Positions 15,001-25,685 are shown, numbered from the stretch's first letter. The stretch: DNA of 64,000 nucleotides from Lates calcarifer (GCF_001640805.2 NC_066843.1:4865850-4929849), one strand, 5' to 3'. Numbers and translations are program-made. Notes: generated by a model from the letters alone, not told the origin.

Positions 15001-18000
15001 GAAAGATGAAGGTTAAATGTAACATTCACGCAGCCCTCACGGCTCCTGTAAATGTAATTAAAAGGAAACATAATATCTCCCCTGTGCCAGTGTAGGTGTT
15101 ACTGTGCTTTATCATGGTTTTGTATGATGGTGGGATAAAAAGCCACGCCCTGCTCACATACAGCAAACTCTGTGAGGGGTGGGGAGGCGGGGGTTTTGGG
15201 GGGGGGGGGGGGCATGCTGCTTTTTGCACTTGACTGCACCTCTGAATGTGCAAATCACTGCATCATGATGCTTTAAGAAATACCATCATTCTTCATCTTC
15301 TTGCTTGTGCAGCTCAATCAATATTAGAAGCCTTGATGCAACTCTACACTTTCAATCTCAGAAATTTCCAGAATTTATGGAAAACCACACTGGGCAATCT
15401 TAAGGGGGGGAAATAAAACAAAATAGAAACATCTGATTTTCTTCTCTAACGCAGCAGCTTATGGCCGACTGTCAACAGACCATGTAGAGTTTGAAAGCTC
15501 TAAAAGAGATCATGGAGAAACAGACATGTAGCATCTATAGATGTCTCGAAGGATAGATTGGCATAAAAGAAGGGAAGGAGAGTGGATGGCACAAAAGGGA
15601 GGGCAGGATGATGGAGGGATTCACTCACAGTGCAATTGACCGTGGAAGAATCAAGAGATTATGCGAAGGAAGGAGAGATAGATAGAGGGAGGGAAGGAGG
15701 GATGGAGGAAATACCAGACTGACAATGTGGGCCAGAGGAAGGTAATTGAGAACATATGGGTCAGATCCTTAAAAAAAATAACCAAGGGAGAGCAAGAAAA
15801 ATGAAAAAAAAAGCAGGTCTGGAGAAAAAAAGTGCTGATGTTTGGTGTCACGGGAGCTTCGGTGTGATTTGTGATATTTCCCCTCTTCCCTCGCTTACTC
15901 ACTGTTACACTTTTCCCCACAACTCCCTTCTTAGGTCATTTCGGGTGAGTTCACTGTAGTATTACTTCACTCTGCTTCATTGTCCTTCCAAGGGATGCTT
16001 GTTTAGCAGCAGTTATTGAAATACAATACGAGGCGTGCAGTGGATAATAAATACACATAAAAATATTAGAGCCAGGAAGCATCAAAACAATAAACAAGCC
16101 AAAGACAGGGAGACTGGGGGTGGGGGGAGACCAACAATGGAGCAAGTGCAGCATTTATCAACACTGCATTTTTATACAGAGAAACAACCTTCTAGGGCTC
16201 TGTATTGTTTTAACACTGATATTTTTCATTTCTTATAAGAACTTGATTTAGCAAAAACCTCTCAAATGTCTCTTATATCCATGTGGGAAAGCAGGCACTG
16301 ACACTGGAGAACATTAGATTCAGGAGTACATCCAAACGTCGGAATGATTAAATAAAAATCAGTCAGTTTACTTAGCCACTGATGTTTATGTTCCAACAAA
16401 TTAAATGGGATCAATGTGTTCATGGCACTGTGTACACTATGGGGAGCAAACACTCAGACACACCCATTACTGTATGTCTTTGTGTGCATACATGTGTTTA
16501 TGAGCATGTGTGTGTGTGAGGGAAACAGAGGTAGAGAAGCAGACTGATAAAAGCTGCCTCCAAAAAAATTCGGTGCCATCAAGGTCAGCACATTCCCCCT
16601 GAGTTAGCTGCCAAAAGATCTCCGAGATCTCCATCCATTAGGAAGATTGGCTCTTAATTTTATAAGCTAAGGGCTTTGAGGGGAAGTGGAAGTGCGAGGC
16701 CTCGATGACAGGCTGCGCAAGTGTGTGTGTGCCTGTGGAGCACGACCTTTAAATCCAATCTACATTACTGACAATGTGGAAAGAAGCGATGAAGTATTTT
16801 AGAAACACAAGGGTCTTAACCTTCTGCGATGTGCTGGCTGCTACTGGCTGACCCATCACCAATCATATCACTCCTCACAGATTCCTCATCCATATGGATC
16901 TGCACATCACAGACATATGTGCCACTCCCAGCCAGATGCACTGATTCTGCACTCACACATGTGATCTGTGTGTGTGTGTGTGTGTGTGTGTGCGCGGCGT
17001 GTGTGGTATCCACAGATATTAACTGGCTGATGTGAGAAAATGTGTTGGCGCTCTTACAACAAACAGTGAGTGAGTCAACGCTGGTTGGTGTGTAACATTT
17101 TGGTTTTGTAGCTTAATTGTCTTACAAAGGCGTTACCGTGGTGATGCCGTGCAGCCAGGAGACAGACACACTGTATAAGGCCTGTGACTCACCGTGCAAT
17201 GTAAAGCAGCGACAAATGATCGTCTTTCAATCACCACATCATTCCTCGTGGTTGAACATTAAAGAAAAGTCGTCTTATGATTGTTTCATTTACTTGGCTT
17301 CCTTGAACTTTGATCGTGACACATTAATGATGACTGTAAATATTTTCTGAACACAACAGAGGCGACGGGCGCTCTGTTGACAAAGAGGGCGAGTGATCCC
17401 ATTTCTCACACCATGCTGTCTATTGCGTCGCGCCTCGCCCTTTCCGTTCGGTGCGTCTGTGCGCGACCGTCGCTCCCGGTAACAAAAGGCGTCGGTGACT
17501 CCGGTCTCGCCACCGGTGTCAAGTCAGCCATATTAATGACTGTGGCTCGTAAAAAATTCCAAAATAAAAGTCCCTTATGTAATTAACATTTTGGAAGAAA
17601 AGTGGCAGAAGACGTGGATATAACAGGAACCGAGTATTGTAAATTATTCAAAAACGTTATTTTACAGCTGAATTTAAAGCCACACAGACCTAAGCAGAAT
17701 AAGGCATAGCTGCAGGCTTATGGCCTATGTGTAGCTACCTGTATGAGACCAAATGTTGCACCTCCAGTAAACTATACCTGTTATAAGTCAACGTTTTTAC
17801 CTAGTCGCCATTCCGTCTTGTGTTTCATATTAACATGTTCGCTTCTTTTGTCTCCACAAAAAGACAAAAGAAACTCGCAGGTAACTTCGAAGCTTTAATT
17901 TTGAAGGCAAAACCGTCTCATTTCCTGTCTTATCGTCGCCATCTCCGCCCTGCTTGACACAGCTCTCCGCGCCTTGGCGCACATCGAAGCGCACAGCGTA

Positions 18001-19090
18001 GGTGCAGCCAGAGTGGCAAAGCATCCCACTGATTTGCAAGCGTTTATTTGGACTTTTGAGTGAACAACACACATGTTGCGTATGAGCACTGATATCACCT
18101 CCATCCCAGCAGCGGGGCCCGTTTTATCCCGCAGACTGACACCAAGTTGCTCATTAGTGCGCACACGCAGCACAATTTGAAAACCGGGGGAGACAAGAGG
18201 GGCGACGCCTGCCGCTGGTTTCATTGTGCTCAACTCGTGTCATTTTCACACTTTGGTTTCCTTCTAAAGACACAAAATGCAACACGAACACACACCAGCA
18301 GGCTTTAACGATTATCATTTTGAGACAAGTGCTGTCTCATTTCTACGCAAGTGAATGAATGGATGAGCAGCCACAACGTATCAAACATGAACTACGAAAC
18401 AGTTTTTGTTTTCAGCCTGTTTATGTGTTGATGAGCTGATCTAATAGCCTTCAATTGATTCAATCATAAAACAGTTATATTACAGTGTACAGCAGCACCG
18501 CCACTGCCCGAGCAGCGAGCAAAGCCTGACACGCCCATATCCAGATGTAGCTGTTCAGCACCAAAACCGAGCGAGACCAACATTCATCACTTAAACAGTA
18601 AAACACACACAGTAAAATGTAACTGTAAGTGGCGAGAAAAAGGCAAAGAGTCATGTGTGCTTACTTTTCTGTCTGTCACTTCTTCCCCCACAGCCTCCAC
18701 CACCCCGGAGCACTCCATCCCCGGGGTGACCGGCGGGGACGGCAGCCGGTCGTACAGCCCCTGCCGGGCCATCAAGTCGGCGAAGTTCAGCCCGCAAGCC
18801 TTGACCCGCACCAGAACCTCGCCGGCCTTGAGCGCCGGCTTGCCTTTCTTCACCTGCAGCTTGACTTTATCATAGCCGCCGTAGCCGGTGAGCACCAGAG
18901 CGCGGTAGGTGAACGCCTCCTCCTCGGGGACCTTCTCGGTGGCCGCCGCGGGGGTAGCCGCTGCTTCGGCGGCGCCGGCGGGAGCAGACTCCGTCTTGGG
19001 CGGGTCGGCTTTGGGCTCCTCCGCTGGTTTGGTCTCCTGCTTCTGGTCCACGGCGTTTTGCTGCTGGGCAGGTGCGTCCTCTCCAGACAT
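245..19090 (-). CDS. vat1: vat1 coding sequence, 5' part (exons 1-4; join 18665-19090, 12352-12559, 1602-1772, 245-334)
   Basis: Synaptic vesicle membrane protein VAT-1 homolog, a member of the medium-chain dehydrogenase/reductase superfamily, quinone oxidoreductase branch. It is known as a cytosolic and vesicle or mitochondria-associated protein that binds NADPH and lipids. Four exons join in phase (0, 1, 1, 1) to give 299 codons, the last one split, against about 390 residues for mammalian VAT1. The substrate-binding and C-terminal part, in the remaining 3' exons, is left of the window. Seen in the sequence: a low-complexity Ala/Pro/Lys/Glu N-terminus (about residues 1-55), then ALVLTGYGGYDKVKL, CGLNFADLMARQGLYDRL, and the dinucleotide-binding glycine motif AAAGGVG at 209-215, followed by VTVFGTASASKHE. 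These match VAT1 rather than the paralog VAT1L (which has VLAGFGG, and VMAFVNYNAW in place of VMVLNRFGLW). No MDR zinc ligands are expected in this branch. Divergent neighbour rnd2 supports orthology. Confidence 0.96.
335..1601 (-). other. vat1: vat1 intron 3 (1.27 kb)
   Basis: Bounded by GTGAGA (exon 3) and CTCCAG (exon 4). I see no repeat, RNA gene or further exon in it. The short open frames in both directions have no recognisable content. Confidence 0.85.
1602..1772 (-). CDS. vat1: vat1 exon 3
   Basis: 171 nt. It completes Gly212 and encodes residues 213-268, starting with the NAD(P)H-binding loop (G)GVGIAATQLCKTV and continuing VTVFGTASASKHE, VTHPIDYRTKDYVEEV and KISPK. The acceptor is CTTCAG|GTG and the donor AAGG|GTGAGA, phase 1 on both sides. 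Rossmann-fold region of the MDR coenzyme domain. Confidence 0.96.
5586..5609. repeat. (GT)n microsatellite
   Basis: About 12 TG units in vat1 intron 2, 330 bp from the much longer CA array and on the opposite strand sense. Confidence 0.95.
5942..6028. repeat. (CA)n microsatellite with ACGC tail
   Basis: Uninterrupted CA dinucleotides from 5942 to 6018 (about 38 units), then ACGC units to 6028. It is the longest simple repeat in the window, in vat1 intron 2, and is likely polymorphic. Confidence 0.98.
8401..8420. repeat. (AC)10 microsatellite
   Basis: Ten AC units in vat1 intron 2. Confidence 0.95.
9570..9608. repeat. perfect 14-bp inverted repeat (hairpin)
   Basis: CCATTTAACCACAT at 9570-9583 is exactly reverse-complementary to ATGTGGTTAAATGG at 9595-9608, with an 11-nt loop. 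It could be the core of a foldback or MITE-type element, or a structured RNA motif in the vat1 intron transcript. No target-site duplication was obvious. Confidence 0.9.
9931..9954. repeat. CAGGAT x4 tandem repeat
   Basis: Four exact 6-bp units in vat1 intron 2. Confidence 0.95.
10170..10480 (+). repeat. degenerate teleost interspersed repeat, copy 1
   Basis: Contains GTTTGGTCTAATATGTCAG, TCTTCAGATTGCTTGTTTTG and GATAATGATATAACATGGAG, followed by A/T-rich GATTATTATTAA text. This is the word order of a dispersed element I know from fish genomes (an ATCGATTA-ended repeat). A second copy at 31150-31440 shares an exact 23-base stretch (10256-10278 with 31262-31284). Boundaries are approximate. 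Confidence 0.65.
12352..12559 (-). CDS. vat1: vat1 exon 2
   Basis: 208 nt, residues 143-211 plus the first base of codon 212. The acceptor is TTCCAG|GTC and the donor GCAG|GTGTGC, a weaker-than-consensus donor. It encodes VGDKVMVLNRFGLWQEV, then FLIPEGMSFEEAAALPVNYITAYMML and the start of the coenzyme-binding domain (SVLIHAAAG). The EEAAALPVNYITAY segment is the hallmark of the VAT1/quinone oxidoreductase family. Phase 0 in and phase 1 out, matching exons 1 and 3. Confidence 0.96.
13770..14070 (+). repeat. polypyrimidine (C/T-rich) tract
   Basis: About 300 bp of the plus strand is overwhelmingly C and T (TTTCCATTCC, CTTCCTTCCCC and similar), so the vat1 pre-mRNA strand is purine-rich. This creates an artificial Ser/Pro/Leu/Phe-rich open frame that is not a gene. 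Confidence 0.85.
15181..15212 (+). repeat. G-run with G-quadruplex potential
   Basis: GGGG, then GGGGG, then a run of 15 G, separated by AGGC and TTTT. Enough G-tracts for an intramolecular quadruplex on the plus strand (the non-transcribed sense would be C-rich for vat1 RNA). Confidence 0.85.
16967..16993. repeat. (TG)n microsatellite
   Basis: About 13 TG units in vat1 intron 1, followed by CGCGGCG. Confidence 0.95.
17363..17517. promoter_or_regulatory. CpG-dense patch in vat1 intron 1
   Basis: I count 21 CpG dinucleotides in about 155 bp, far above the flanks, which are CpG-poor like most vertebrate DNA. Such density implies a sequence kept unmethylated in the germ line. It lies 1.1 kb inside the intron from exon 1 and may be an extension of the vat1 promoter island, an alternative promoter or an enhancer. 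Confidence 0.5.
18665..19090 (-). CDS. vat1: vat1 coding exon 1 (start codon exon)
   Basis: 142 codons. The ATG at 19090-19088 has A at -3. It is the first Met of this frame, and the family signature starts about 60 residues in. Residues 1-55 are a charged, Ala/Pro/Lys/Glu-rich, probably disordered tail, which is also present but poorly conserved in mammalian VAT1. Residues about 60-142 form the GroES-like start of the MDR fold, with GYGGYDKVKL, VKACGLNFADLMARQG and VTPGMECSGVVEAVG. The exon ends in ...VTDRK with donor AAA|GTAAGC (phase 0). It is much richer in G+C and CpG than its surroundings, as expected next to a promoter. The long plus-strand open frame over it is an antisense shadow. 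Confidence 0.96.
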
Positions 19091-19420
19091 TGTGCAGGGA
19101 GCTGTGAGACACTGGTGAGTCTAGAAAAACACTTGGAGGCTTTTCACTTCTTCTTGTGCTTTTTGTTGCCGTGGACGGGCTCGCTGTTTTGGCTGCGTGT
19201 GCTTGCCTTGCAAATAAAAGAAAACGCGAGAGTCAGAGCTTCTTTCAGCAGTCTTGCATGGAGACACAAACCCCGACAAAGTGGGCTGATCAGTGGCCAG
19301 TGGCTGTCAACGCCGCGCTCTCACAGAGAGTGTGAGTGGGACGAGACAGAGGCAGGCTGGAAAACACGGAGAAGCTGATGAAACTCAGGGATTGGCGTGT
19401 GTGTGTGTGACTGGGTGGGT
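19091..19420 (-). promoter_or_regulatory. vat1: vat1 5' UTR and promoter region
   Basis: Sequence directly upstream of the vat1 start, moderately G+C-rich, without an evident TATA box. It must contain the 5' UTR and probably the transcription start, but the start site cannot be fixed by eye. Boundaries are arbitrary. Confidence 0.5.
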
Positions 19421-22400
19421 TTGGCTCTTTGGGTAGGGCTATAGGGTGAGTCTATACTGCATCAAGCAGAGAGGTGATTTGCAAAAATGTCCACTGTGAC
19501 TAAAAGGCAAATAAAGTTGAACCCAGCTCTTGCAAAGTAAATTGATTGCTGCAAGTCTTCATTAGATTATTACCGTGATGTGGTTTGAGGAAATAAATAG
19601 CTTCCCATAAAGACACAGATAAGGATTATTATTGGGGTAATATACAGAGAGACAAAAGACAGCACTGTAGAGTCCATATTGTACTTTTCATGTTGGGGCT
19701 CTGCTCCTCAGATGTAATAAATTATACAAGTTACTAACACAATTAATATTTCTTTCAGCAGGCATTTGCTTAGTTGTAGCTGTTTACTGCTGCGTGTTTA
19801 ACAGCGAGGCTTGTGTTGTTAGAACAGTAGGAGCCAGAGGAAACGTCTGTTTATGCTGCCTATTCTACAGTAGGACTTGCAGGAACTTTGGGCCTGCGTA
19901 TGGCTCATTGTTATAACTTCCCTGCAAAGGCAGCTCAGAAAAATATGAGCTTGTGTTGAGGTCACGCCAGTTTTTGATTAAACGATACAACCTGCTTTGT
20001 ATTATTCAGAGCCACAGGGCGGGATGACATCCCCATCAAGAGCTAATACACATGGGACAGGGCCACAAGTAAAATTCACAGGTTTATTATGAGTGTTTTG
20101 GGGTAAGTCTTGAAGGCTTGTGTGAAAGAAACACACTTTTTGTGTGATCACAGTAACTGTCAGTGTCACAAAACGAAACGAGAGAAACGAGAGTCTATTC
20201 ACATTTTCCAGCTCTGTGCCTTTGGAGCTGAGAGACCAGCCCTGTGTCTATTCAGAGAGATGGGACCACAAAAGGAGTGGTGAGACACCTTGTGGCCGTA
20301 AAGTGCCACTCAGCACTTCTGAGGCCAAACGTCCCAATCAATATCCCACAGGGGGGGGGACTGATGTAGGATGCAGGCATTATTGATCTGCTGCTTTGAC
20401 ACAGGCGAAATGTTACAAGGCAGACTGCCTTGTTCTTCCCCAACCGACCGCACTGAGCCACTCTGAATATACATCAGTATGCTGTGGGCACTCGTAGAGT
20501 GGCTCTTCTCCTCATTAGCTCTGACAAGGCTAGTATGGTAATGTACCAGACAAGGCACAGTCAGGAAAATGACTGGGACTGCAGGTTGGAGTCTGAAAAA
20601 AGGATTAGAAGAGAAATATAATGCAAAAGCTTTCTTTATGAGTTCCACTGCTGGACCAAGAAGAAAATTTCAGAACATGTTCCAGCAGCTAAACAGGGTT
20701 TGAAAATATATCCATCACAGGAAATGGCTGTGGTTAAAGGAACACAGGAATAGTAGGCAGGAACAGAGATGCACTGCCTTGGACACCTGGTGTAGTCTGG
20801 AGACTTCCTCTATTGTCTAAGTAGGTTACTGAATGCATAATGTTGCTCAGTAGTGTAATTCAGCCTGGATAAAGTATTGTGTCACCACTCTGCCAAGCAA
20901 ACAGACTGAGTCTGCAGCGAGTCTGGGCAGTCTCTGAGGATGTGTGTGTCTGAACTACAAACACACAGATATTTCATTTCCATTTTCATTCAAACTGGGC
21001 AAATACTGGGATTTACAACAAATCTAGATAAAGGAATAATGACAAATTGTGCAAATCCCACACATGCAGCATGAATTATTACCATAGAAATATGAATACT
21101 TTCAGGTTTGTGGCTGTAGTGGGTTATCTGTTTATTATATTACTGTGCAGAAATGTTTTACTGTCTGTTCAGCCTGGTTATTTTCTGAATACACAAGGGC
21201 AAATGTTATTCTTTCTGGTTTTATCACAATAACCTTGAGCAGGTTGCTGAATCACTTTCAGTGCTGTTTGCGACCCCCTTAGATCTGTAGAAAATCACAC
21301 TGATCCTTTAATAAATTAGAGAAAAGTCAGGAAAAATAATCATTATTTGTGAAGCAGAGATGTGTTTCTTATATGTTATCTTGTTAATAATCTTGTGGTG
21401 CCTAGAATTTACCACAGGCTGGTCCACTGTGCTAAACCTAGGCTCTGACTTCCTTGACAGGAGGCAAAAATAGAATCCATTAGTTACTGAAAAGTATTTA
21501 TCTGTTCTCTAAGGCATCAGATTTTTTAAAAGAAAATTGCTGGCTGCCCTTTTGCTAAGTTTGCATTCACACTGTTAAGCACATATGCATATACTACAGT
21601 TTTAGTTTTGTAGAAGGTAAACTGAAATATTGAGTTTGGAAGAACGTTTGTTCATTTCACAGCAAAGTCTACAGGAGCAATCAATTCTGCTTGGCAAGTT
21701 TACAGCAGCTGAGAGCTTAAAACCAGAAATCACTGCATACTGGCTCTTAACCAATTCAATCTAGTCCTTTATTCATTTTGTTTCTGTTTCATTTACCCTC
21801 CTGTTGAGTGATCTGGCACTGTCGTCTCTGCTCTACTCAGGCATCGGTGTAATGAGTTTACTGGTTGAGTAGCACATCCATCGAACGATTCAGCACAGTC
21901 ATACTGATATGCAGGCAACAGGAATGCAGAACGCTACACCCACCTGCTGGCAGGTGCAGCAGACTGTGTTGAATAGTCAGCATGAAAGTGAATGTAATCC
22001 ACCCACCACTTACTGTAAGTGTTTATGCATTTCTATAAATGCTTTTGTAAATCTGTGGAGTGTCATTGGCCTTTGTAGTTCGCAGAATGCCCAGCACTGT
22101 GTCCTGCATGTAGCATCTTTTATGTTCCCTCTGTTCAGCTGATTGGTCCAATACAAAGAGAAAAACAAGAAAACCAACTCATCAGAGGGAGGAGATGCAG
22201 GTGGTGAGGTTCTTGTGGCCATTCTGTGAAATTACTTTTATATACAAGAAAGATATTCAAGAACAAAATGAGGACCACAAGCAGTTTCCTGAGCAGACTT
22301 TGAGAATCCTGCTCAGTTCACTAATGAAAAACAACAACATACTTCAGTCTGTGTCCCATGAGGTCTTGGGGGGGCCTGGGCTAAAACATACAAAAGCCTT

Positions 22401-25000
22401 CTCTAGTAATGAATACATACTGCCACCTGCTGTTCAACTGACTCCAAGACAGAGCAGTGACTTTAACTCTAAAGGATCAGTTCCCCCAAATCACAAAGAA
22501 CTGCATTTCCTAACTCAACCAAACTGGTATCAAGCCATGCAGACAGGTTTGGCTTTATCTGCCATCCCCGTTACAGTGGAGGTGAATGGAGTTTTGTTTG
22601 TGCAGCTTTACAAAAGGAAAATCTGAAACTGCCAAACGCAGCAGCGACATGTTGCATCAGTAACGATGCACATAGAGAATATAAGTGTGGACTGATGCAC
22701 ATATGAACCCTGACAAATTACTTCATTAATATTAATATTCATACAAGGATTCATATTGTATCAGATTGCAACTATCAATTTGTTTTCTATTGTTTTTAGT
22801 CTTCAGTGTTATCATACACAGTCAGTATAGCCTTACAAACATACTCTCTAAATCTCACAAGCTGTATTAGGTGGAAATCTAGGTGGTGGACACAAACAAA
22901 AGTGAGAGAGCCAGTCCACATTAACATGAAAGGACAACCTGTCACAGGGTTTGGCTGTGCTTGAAATCTAAACAAACCATCCATTGATTTTTGTCCAAAA
23001 AAAGTCCAAACAAGGTCTCAGAAGACAGCCTCGTCCTCCAAACTAACTTTTAATCTACTTAACACAGTTTCACAGGATGCAGTCTGCGCCACTGCAACAA
23101 ACCAGGAGCCTTAGCTGTTTTCTTACTCATCAAAATAATTCTAGAGACTGGAAGCATAGCCACCATGACTGAGACCTGTCCCCTAATAAACATAACAAGA
23201 GTCAGAGGGTTTGATGATCAAAACAGCAGCCAGGACTTCCATGACTTTACACTCCTATATACAAACAAGGAAAGTTCCCAATTCCATGCTGCACATATAA
23301 TCCTCCATCATAATATCTATATAATATCTCATGTTGTGTAAATTTGCTCTTTGCTCTTTACATGCCAAGATATTCTCCTGTTCAAATTCTCTGCACAGAG
23401 CTCACCCAGAGTCATACACATTTCACATTAGATGAGACAATACATAAAACTGTGTGGTACTCCTGAGGCAAATCTGAATAATTCAAAATGTGGTTGTATG
23501 TGACACTATTGAAGCTACGGTTACGCAGTTTATTTGTAAATATTTCCCAAAAAAATGTTTATCTTGAGACCAGTTTGTTATCCTGAACCTCCACAGGACA
23601 TGTTTCATCTGAGTGCGAATTGAGTCCATAATGGCTCAGCACACAGGCTGTAATCTCCCTAAAGGAGATAAAAATAACCAACACTTCAAACAATCCAACA
23701 ACACCACAAACTACAGCTCCCAGAGGTATGAAAAGAGCATTATATTTTAACACTTTTGCAGGTGAACTGTGTTGTTGTTATTGTGTACTGAACATGTTTA
23801 TGACTGATTGTTTGTACTTTAAATAATACCATTTGTCTCCAGAGGGAGGCAGTGTTGGTCTTCAGGGGAGAAAAGATGACTCAACAATGTTGACCTGTCC
23901 TGGCACGTGGTACCGCATCATTCAATTATCTCATTCACAAAACCAATAACTGCTCTGTCAGTGGGGCACCTCCAAGGAATATCAGCGAAATTCAAGGCGA
24001 CGAGACCCATAAAGACAACCCAGTCACCTCGAACTACTTAATTTGATGGACTATTTTATGTTGGCGCGCTGCATTTATTGGATCCCCATTAAGAAGTTAT
24101 GTTGGCACTAAATCAAGAGGCGTAATGTGCAGAGTATTTATGCTGTTTCCCCAACAGTAATAAGAAAAAAGGCCTTTACACTCAGTGGTTATTAATCAGA
24201 CAGCAGCCACTGTTAACAAATAATTAATCAAAACATATACAATTTACAAACATTTCTATTTAAAGATAATCAGCCTTCTGTTATCTTGATATGAAGATTT
24301 CTATTATATTAAGAGTTCAGTTTTGCAAATTGAGAGATGAATGGAAAAAGGTTTACCTACCAGTCCCCCTGCAGAACAATTTATCACAGCAAGATTGGAG
24401 TAATTACCTCACAACCTGGTCGTTAAAGAAAGCGTGACTGTGTCACTGTGGCATTTTTTTATTGAATAAATCAAAGCTGCAGGGGCTGAAGTGACTGATG
24501 TGAACAAGAAATCTACACAGGAACTGGTTTCAGTGCGTTTGAAACTGCTCCCATGACCAGACATTTCTGAGCTGTTTGTCTCTGCGCTCTCCACACAAAC
24601 ACTAATAGAAACGTAAGGGCAAAAGTACAAACAAGGCCTAAACTGTGCGTGAAGACGAACTGAATTGTTGTTGGCCAGCAGGTAAAAAAAAAGAAAAAGA
24701 AATGTAATAGAATTAAGATAGAAATAATAATAGAAATTATTTGTGTGATTACAACGGTTAAGAAGCATCTGCATGTTCCCTATAAAGTGATTACAGCAGG
24801 AACTCAATAACAATCTTCTGCTCAAACTCCCCATGCAAGGAGCTATCATGCTGAGAAACAGGGATATTACAAGGTTAGAACAGGAGGCTGAATTGCCTCC
24901 ATTAACTCTCTGAGTCCCGCTGATGTTGTTACTAACATTATGGGCATATTTTACAGATGCCACAAACAAAGAAGATAGGGTCACTCTGAAGAATTCGTCC
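19421..25000. other. vat1-rnd2 divergent intergenic region
   Basis: About 6 kb between two genes transcribed away from each other, so regulatory elements for both may lie here. No coding exon was recognised. It holds a fish repeat remnant (22465-22640) and otherwise plain A/T-rich sequence. The longest open frame (24409-24984, minus, 191 codons) is of low complexity and is not supported as a gene. Confidence 0.75.
22465..22640. repeat. probable teleost interspersed repeat remnant
   Basis: The string AAAGGATCAGTTCCCCCAAA, followed by a ...GTTACAGTGGAGGTGAATGG... stretch, is the kind of text found at the end of dispersed repeats in many spiny-rayed fish. Boundaries are approximate, and I cannot name the family from sequence alone. 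Confidence 0.45.
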
Positions 25001-25036
25001 CACGGACGCTTTATTTCCTGTTAAATGTGACCGATG

Positions 25037-25043
25037 TGACTCA
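25037..25043. promoter_or_regulatory. AP-1 consensus site upstream of rnd2
   Basis: TGACTCA, about 200 bp upstream of the TATA-like element of rnd2. A 7-bp match is expected by chance every few kb, so this rests on position only. Confidence 0.3.
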
Positions 25044-25200
25044 GACATGAATATTAGGAAGGCGTGGCCAGTAATCAAAGTACCGGAGTTTCCAGGGAGG
25101 GCTGTGCGCGTCCTGACTGTGGTTTTGGTATCAGAGTAGTCTCACACTCTCTGACAGAGAGAGCGGAGGTGCTGCGCTGCGCGTCGGACAGGAGGAGCTG

Positions 25201-25243
25201 GATATATATAAATAAATATATATATATATATGTATATATAAAG
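25201..25243 (+). promoter_or_regulatory. rnd2: AT-repeat with TATA-box-like end, candidate rnd2 core promoter
   Basis: An AT/TA-repeat stretch ending in TATATAAAG (25235-25243) is followed immediately by G+C-rich AGCGCACCGGGTCGGCGC. A start about 30 bp further on (near 25265-25275) would give a 5' UTR of roughly 95-100 nt. The repeat itself is a simple (TA)n-like tract, so its promoter role is an inference from position. Confidence 0.45.
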
Positions 25244-25313
25244 CGCACCGGGTCGGCGCATGTATTTGCTCATTTTTCTCTCCAGTCTTCGATCCCGCCG
25301 CGTCTCGTGTCGG

Positions 25314-25379
25314 ATGCTGGATGAAATTCATCCCCGCGTCAAGAACACACCTCTGACGGACAAACCATGGACAGTCTAG
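25314..25379 (+). CDS. upstream ORF overlapping the rnd2 start codon
   Basis: ATG at 25314, stop TAG at 25377-25379, 21 codons, in a different frame from rnd2 and running past the rnd2 ATG (25367). A second, shorter uORF starts at 25321 (stop at 25354-25356). Both have purines near the -3 position. If the transcription start lies upstream of 25314 they would be in the 5' UTR and would reduce initiation at the rnd2 ATG, which itself has a strong context (AACCATGG). Confidence 0.4.
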   Translation: MLDEIHPRVKNTPLTDKPWTV

Positions 25380-25468
25380 GCAGCCGCTGTAAGATTGTGG
25401 TGGTCGGGGACACGCAATGTGGGAAGACGGCACTGTTGCACGTTTTTGCCAAGGACTGCTATCCAGAG
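25367..25468 (+). CDS. rnd2: rnd2 exon 1 (coding part)
   Basis: 34 codons. Start AACCATGG, with A at -3 and G at +4. It encodes [20 protein letters not shown], then [14 protein letters not shown], and contains the whole P-loop. The donor is GAG|GTGGGT (phase 0). The N-terminus is short, like human RND2 and unlike the longer RND3/RND1 N-termini. Confidence 0.97.
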
Positions 25469-25629
25469 GTGGGTCTGCCAAAACTTAGTGTTTTTATTCT
25501 GTAGAGGAGGGAGATATAGTTTGTGAATGAGTGACGAGCCCTGCTATTAAAATGTAATCTCTGGCAGCTCAACTTCAGCAGCACTTGTTCAGCAGGTTAC
25601 ATACACCTGCTTAAAGACAGAAATGTAAA

Positions 25630-25685
<56 letters not shown>

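Larger units (their letters stand above)
12560..18664 (-). other. vat1: vat1 intron 1 (6.1 kb)
   Basis: Bounded by GTAAGC (exon 1) and TTCCAG (exon 2). Contents: a polypyrimidine block (about 13770-14070), a G-run (15181-15212), a TG microsatellite (16967-16993), and a CpG-dense patch (17363-17517) followed by a further G+C-rich stretch near 17930-18010. No nested gene was recognised. Confidence 0.85.

Noticed and set aside
18554..18562. TTCAGCACC, half of a REST/NRSF (RE1) site next to vat1 exon 1; also at 27905-27913
   Set aside because: The right half (GGACAG-type) is missing at both places, and a 9-bp half-site is weak evidence.
18629..19378. 249-codon plus-strand open frame
   Set aside because: It is exactly antisense to vat1 exon 1, and its Gly/Arg-rich content is the shadow of the G+C-rich coding sequence.
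22195..22626. 143-codon plus-strand frame
   Set aside because: Its second half is the probable interspersed fish repeat and the first half is unremarkable.
24409..24984. 191-codon minus-strand open frame between vat1 and rnd2
   Set aside because: The longest minus-strand frame, but low complexity (Ser/Cys/Phe/Tyr-rich), with no family resemblance and no promoter or splice context.
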